Positions 5,762 through 7,035 of a DNA stretch of 7,035 nt are shown here, piece by piece. The DNA is from Bacteroidales bacterium UBA4284 (GTDB lineage Bacteria > Bacteroidota > Bacteroidia > Bacteroidales > UBA932): assembly GCA_002395925.1 (NCBI GenBank), contig DGVM01000145.1:1-7035 (forward strand). Direction: 5' to 3'. The notes under the pieces are model-generated. The model saw only the letters and a list, made by a program, of their open reading frames with translations. It did not search any database and was not told where the DNA came from. Positions within the stretch are counted from its first letter, which is position 1, and each line of letters starts with the position of its first letter. The translations under genes were made by a program, and so were the position numbers.

Positions 5762-7035
5762 TCCTCCCTTCCCACAGTCATCTCGCACGAGCGGCAGTCA
5801 AAGCCGAGCGGCAGTCTGCGGCCGTTGTTGACCAAGTACAGGCGCCCCGAAGGAGCCGCACCCTGATACCGCTGACACATTCCCAGTTCGAATTTCACGC
5901 AGTAGCGCGTGCGCATAAGCTCTTCGCGGGGCAGAGCCGGCCGCTCTGAAACTGCGGCAGGTACGCTGCGCTCCACCCTCCAGGGCTCAGGACGGCAGGA
6001 ATCGATGTCCTGCGCAAGAAGACGGCGCATAGAATTGATAGTGGACGCGCTCAGAAGCGGCATCGAAGAGCCGTAGTTGACGGAACGGACAACAAAATGG
6101 TACACGCCGCTGCGTTTGGAAAGCTGCTCGCGCAGCATAGCCTCGCTGCGCTCGAGATTCTGCGCTTTCTCCACGTCGGCATTGAAACAGCTCTCGACCC
6201 GGCGGCCGTCCTCCGTGGCGGCGATGAGCTTGATGACGAAAGAGCCGCTGATTTCCACATCCACCGCCACATCCACTTCCCTCTTCGGCGACCTTGCCTC
6301 CAGCTCCCGCTCGAATGCGGCGTTGATATTGCGGTAAAGCCGCACGCCGGGGCGCAAGCCTTCTACCTTTTTACATATAATGGAAAGGCCCTCGCAACGG
6401 TCGGCCCTGAAGCCGCGTATGGCGCTGCCGCTGACGAAAGCGAACCCGTCTCCGTTGGAGAGCGCAAGGCCGCGCACGGAAGGACGCAGCTGCACCTGGA
6501 CGGCGCCGCCGGGCAGCGGGCGTACGCCCTGCACCTCGCCGACCAGCTCGCCCATCGCTTTCGGGGCGTCCATCGAGGACCACTTGTCCCGCTTCCCGTC
6601 CAGCCACCACTGCGTGTAGCCGCGATTGAAAGTCTTGTCGGAATCGGGCGTGAAGCCGCCGCGCACGGTGCCGAAAGAGGCCCTGCGGTAGCGCTCCGGA
6701 TAATTTTGCACGAGAGCGTCCAGCGCAAGGCTGTACTCCCGCACCACATTTTTCACATAGGACGCATTTTTCAGGCGTCCCTCGATTTTGAACGAGCTCA
6801 CGCCGGCCTCCGCCAACTCCTCCAGACGGTCCAGAAGCTTGAAATCGCGCATCGACAGCAGCGCCTTGTCCCGCACCAGCACCTTTCCGCTTTCGTCCAC
6901 GAGGTCGTAGAGAGAACGGCAGGCCTGGATACAGTCGCCGCGGTCGGCACTGCGGCCGTCCAGGTACTCGGACAGCCGGCAGTCGCCGCTGTAACACACG
7001 CAAAGCGCTCCGTGCACGAAGAATTCCACCTCGCA
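5758..7035 (-). CDS. U32-family protein (TrhP/RlhA-like 'peptidase U32'), N-terminus missing
   Basis: The reading frame is open at the right edge; 425 residues are visible and the N-terminal TIM-barrel part lies outside. Numbering from the first visible residue, 4-21 contain the U32 signature EFFVHGALCVCYSGDC. Cys12, Cys19, Cys35 and Cys39 fit the cysteines that hold a [4Fe-4S] cluster in U32 proteins such as UbiU/UbiV, TrhP and RlhA. Residues 61-89 carry the family segment SMRDFKLLDRLEELAEAGVS followed by SFKIEGRLK. A later stretch (LREQLSKRSGVYHF and INSMRRLL) resembles the DUF3656 collagenase-like extension. The C-terminus has a second cysteine set (Cys379, Cys387, Cys414, Cys417) that may bind metal. 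Known relatives hydroxylate tRNA wobble uridine or a 23S rRNA cytidine; true protease activity is doubtful. It is convergent with, and probably unrelated to, the regulatory operon. Confidence 0.94.
   Translation of the reverse strand, partial: CEVEFFVHGALCVCYSGDCRLSEYLDGRSADRGDCIQACRSLYDLVDESGKVLVRDKALLSMRDFKLLDRLEELAEAGVSSFKIEGRLKNASYVKNVVREYSLALDALVQNYPERYRRASFGTVRGGFTPDSDKTFNRGYTQWWLDGKRDKWSSMDAPKAMGELVGEVQGVRPLPGGAVQVQLRPSVRGLALSNGDGFAFVSGSAIRGFRADRCEGLSIICKKVEGLRPGVRLYRNINAAFERELEARSPKREVDVAVDVEISGSFVIKLIAATEDGRRVESCFNADVEKAQNLERSEAMLREQLSKRSGVYHFVVRSVNYGSSMPLLSASTINSMRRLLAQDIDSCRPEPWRVERSVPAAVSERPALPREELMRTRYCVKFELGMCQRYQGAAPSGRLYLVNNGRRLPLGFDCRSCEMTVGRED

Noticed and set aside
6371..7003. 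210-codon minus-strand frame overlapping the U32 gene
   Set aside because: The translation is Arg/Gly/Ala-rich and low in complexity, as expected for an out-of-frame reading of GC-rich U32 coding DNA.

Overview
The window looks like a chromosomal segment from a member of the Bacteroidota, most likely order Bacteroidales. The evidence is a set of fimbrillin-superfamily lipoproteins, an OmpA-DUF3575 outer-membrane protein and a DUF5119-type lipoprotein. Both promoter candidates also fit the Bacteroidetes pattern (TTTG near -33, TAnnTTTG near -7). Coding DNA is moderately GC-rich, while the single real intergenic gap is very AT-rich. Genus cannot be fixed from the sequence alone.

Layout, left to right. 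(1) Positions 1-2756, minus strand: a tight fimbrial (Mfa1/FimA-type pilus) operon. Read in its own direction it runs from an OmpA-like/DUF3575 protein (2756-1599), through a DUF5119-type lipoprotein (1606-572, 8-nt overlap), to a fimbrillin-like lipoprotein (569 to the window edge, 2-nt gap, C-terminus missing). (2) Positions 2757-2940: an AT-rich divergent control region with one promoter candidate per direction, a perfect 8-bp inverted repeat on the fimbrial -33 element, smaller dyads in the fimbrial leader and a short tandem repeat at the other -33 element. (3) Positions 2941-5761, plus strand: a three-gene operon of a second fimbrillin-like lipoprotein, a seven-helix membrane protein with a C-terminal AraC DNA-binding domain, and a stand-alone CheY-like receiver. 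Both junctions are 4-nt overlaps (TTGA and ATGA). (4) Positions 5758 to the right edge, minus strand: the C-terminal part of a U32-family ('peptidase U32') protein, whose stop codon overlaps that of the receiver gene tail to tail.

How the genes may work together (inference). The minus-strand genes would encode surface fimbriae and their outer-membrane partners. The divergent operon looks like a dedicated control module: an outer-membrane fimbrillin-like lipoprotein, a membrane-tethered transcription factor whose predicted topology puts the DNA-binding domain in the cytoplasm, and a phospho-receiver without an output domain. No histidine kinase is present in the window. This 'fimbrillin-like lipoprotein / 7TM-AraC / orphan CheY' cassette is the most interesting content. 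The U32 gene is probably an unrelated housekeeping neighbour (RNA hydroxylation or similar).
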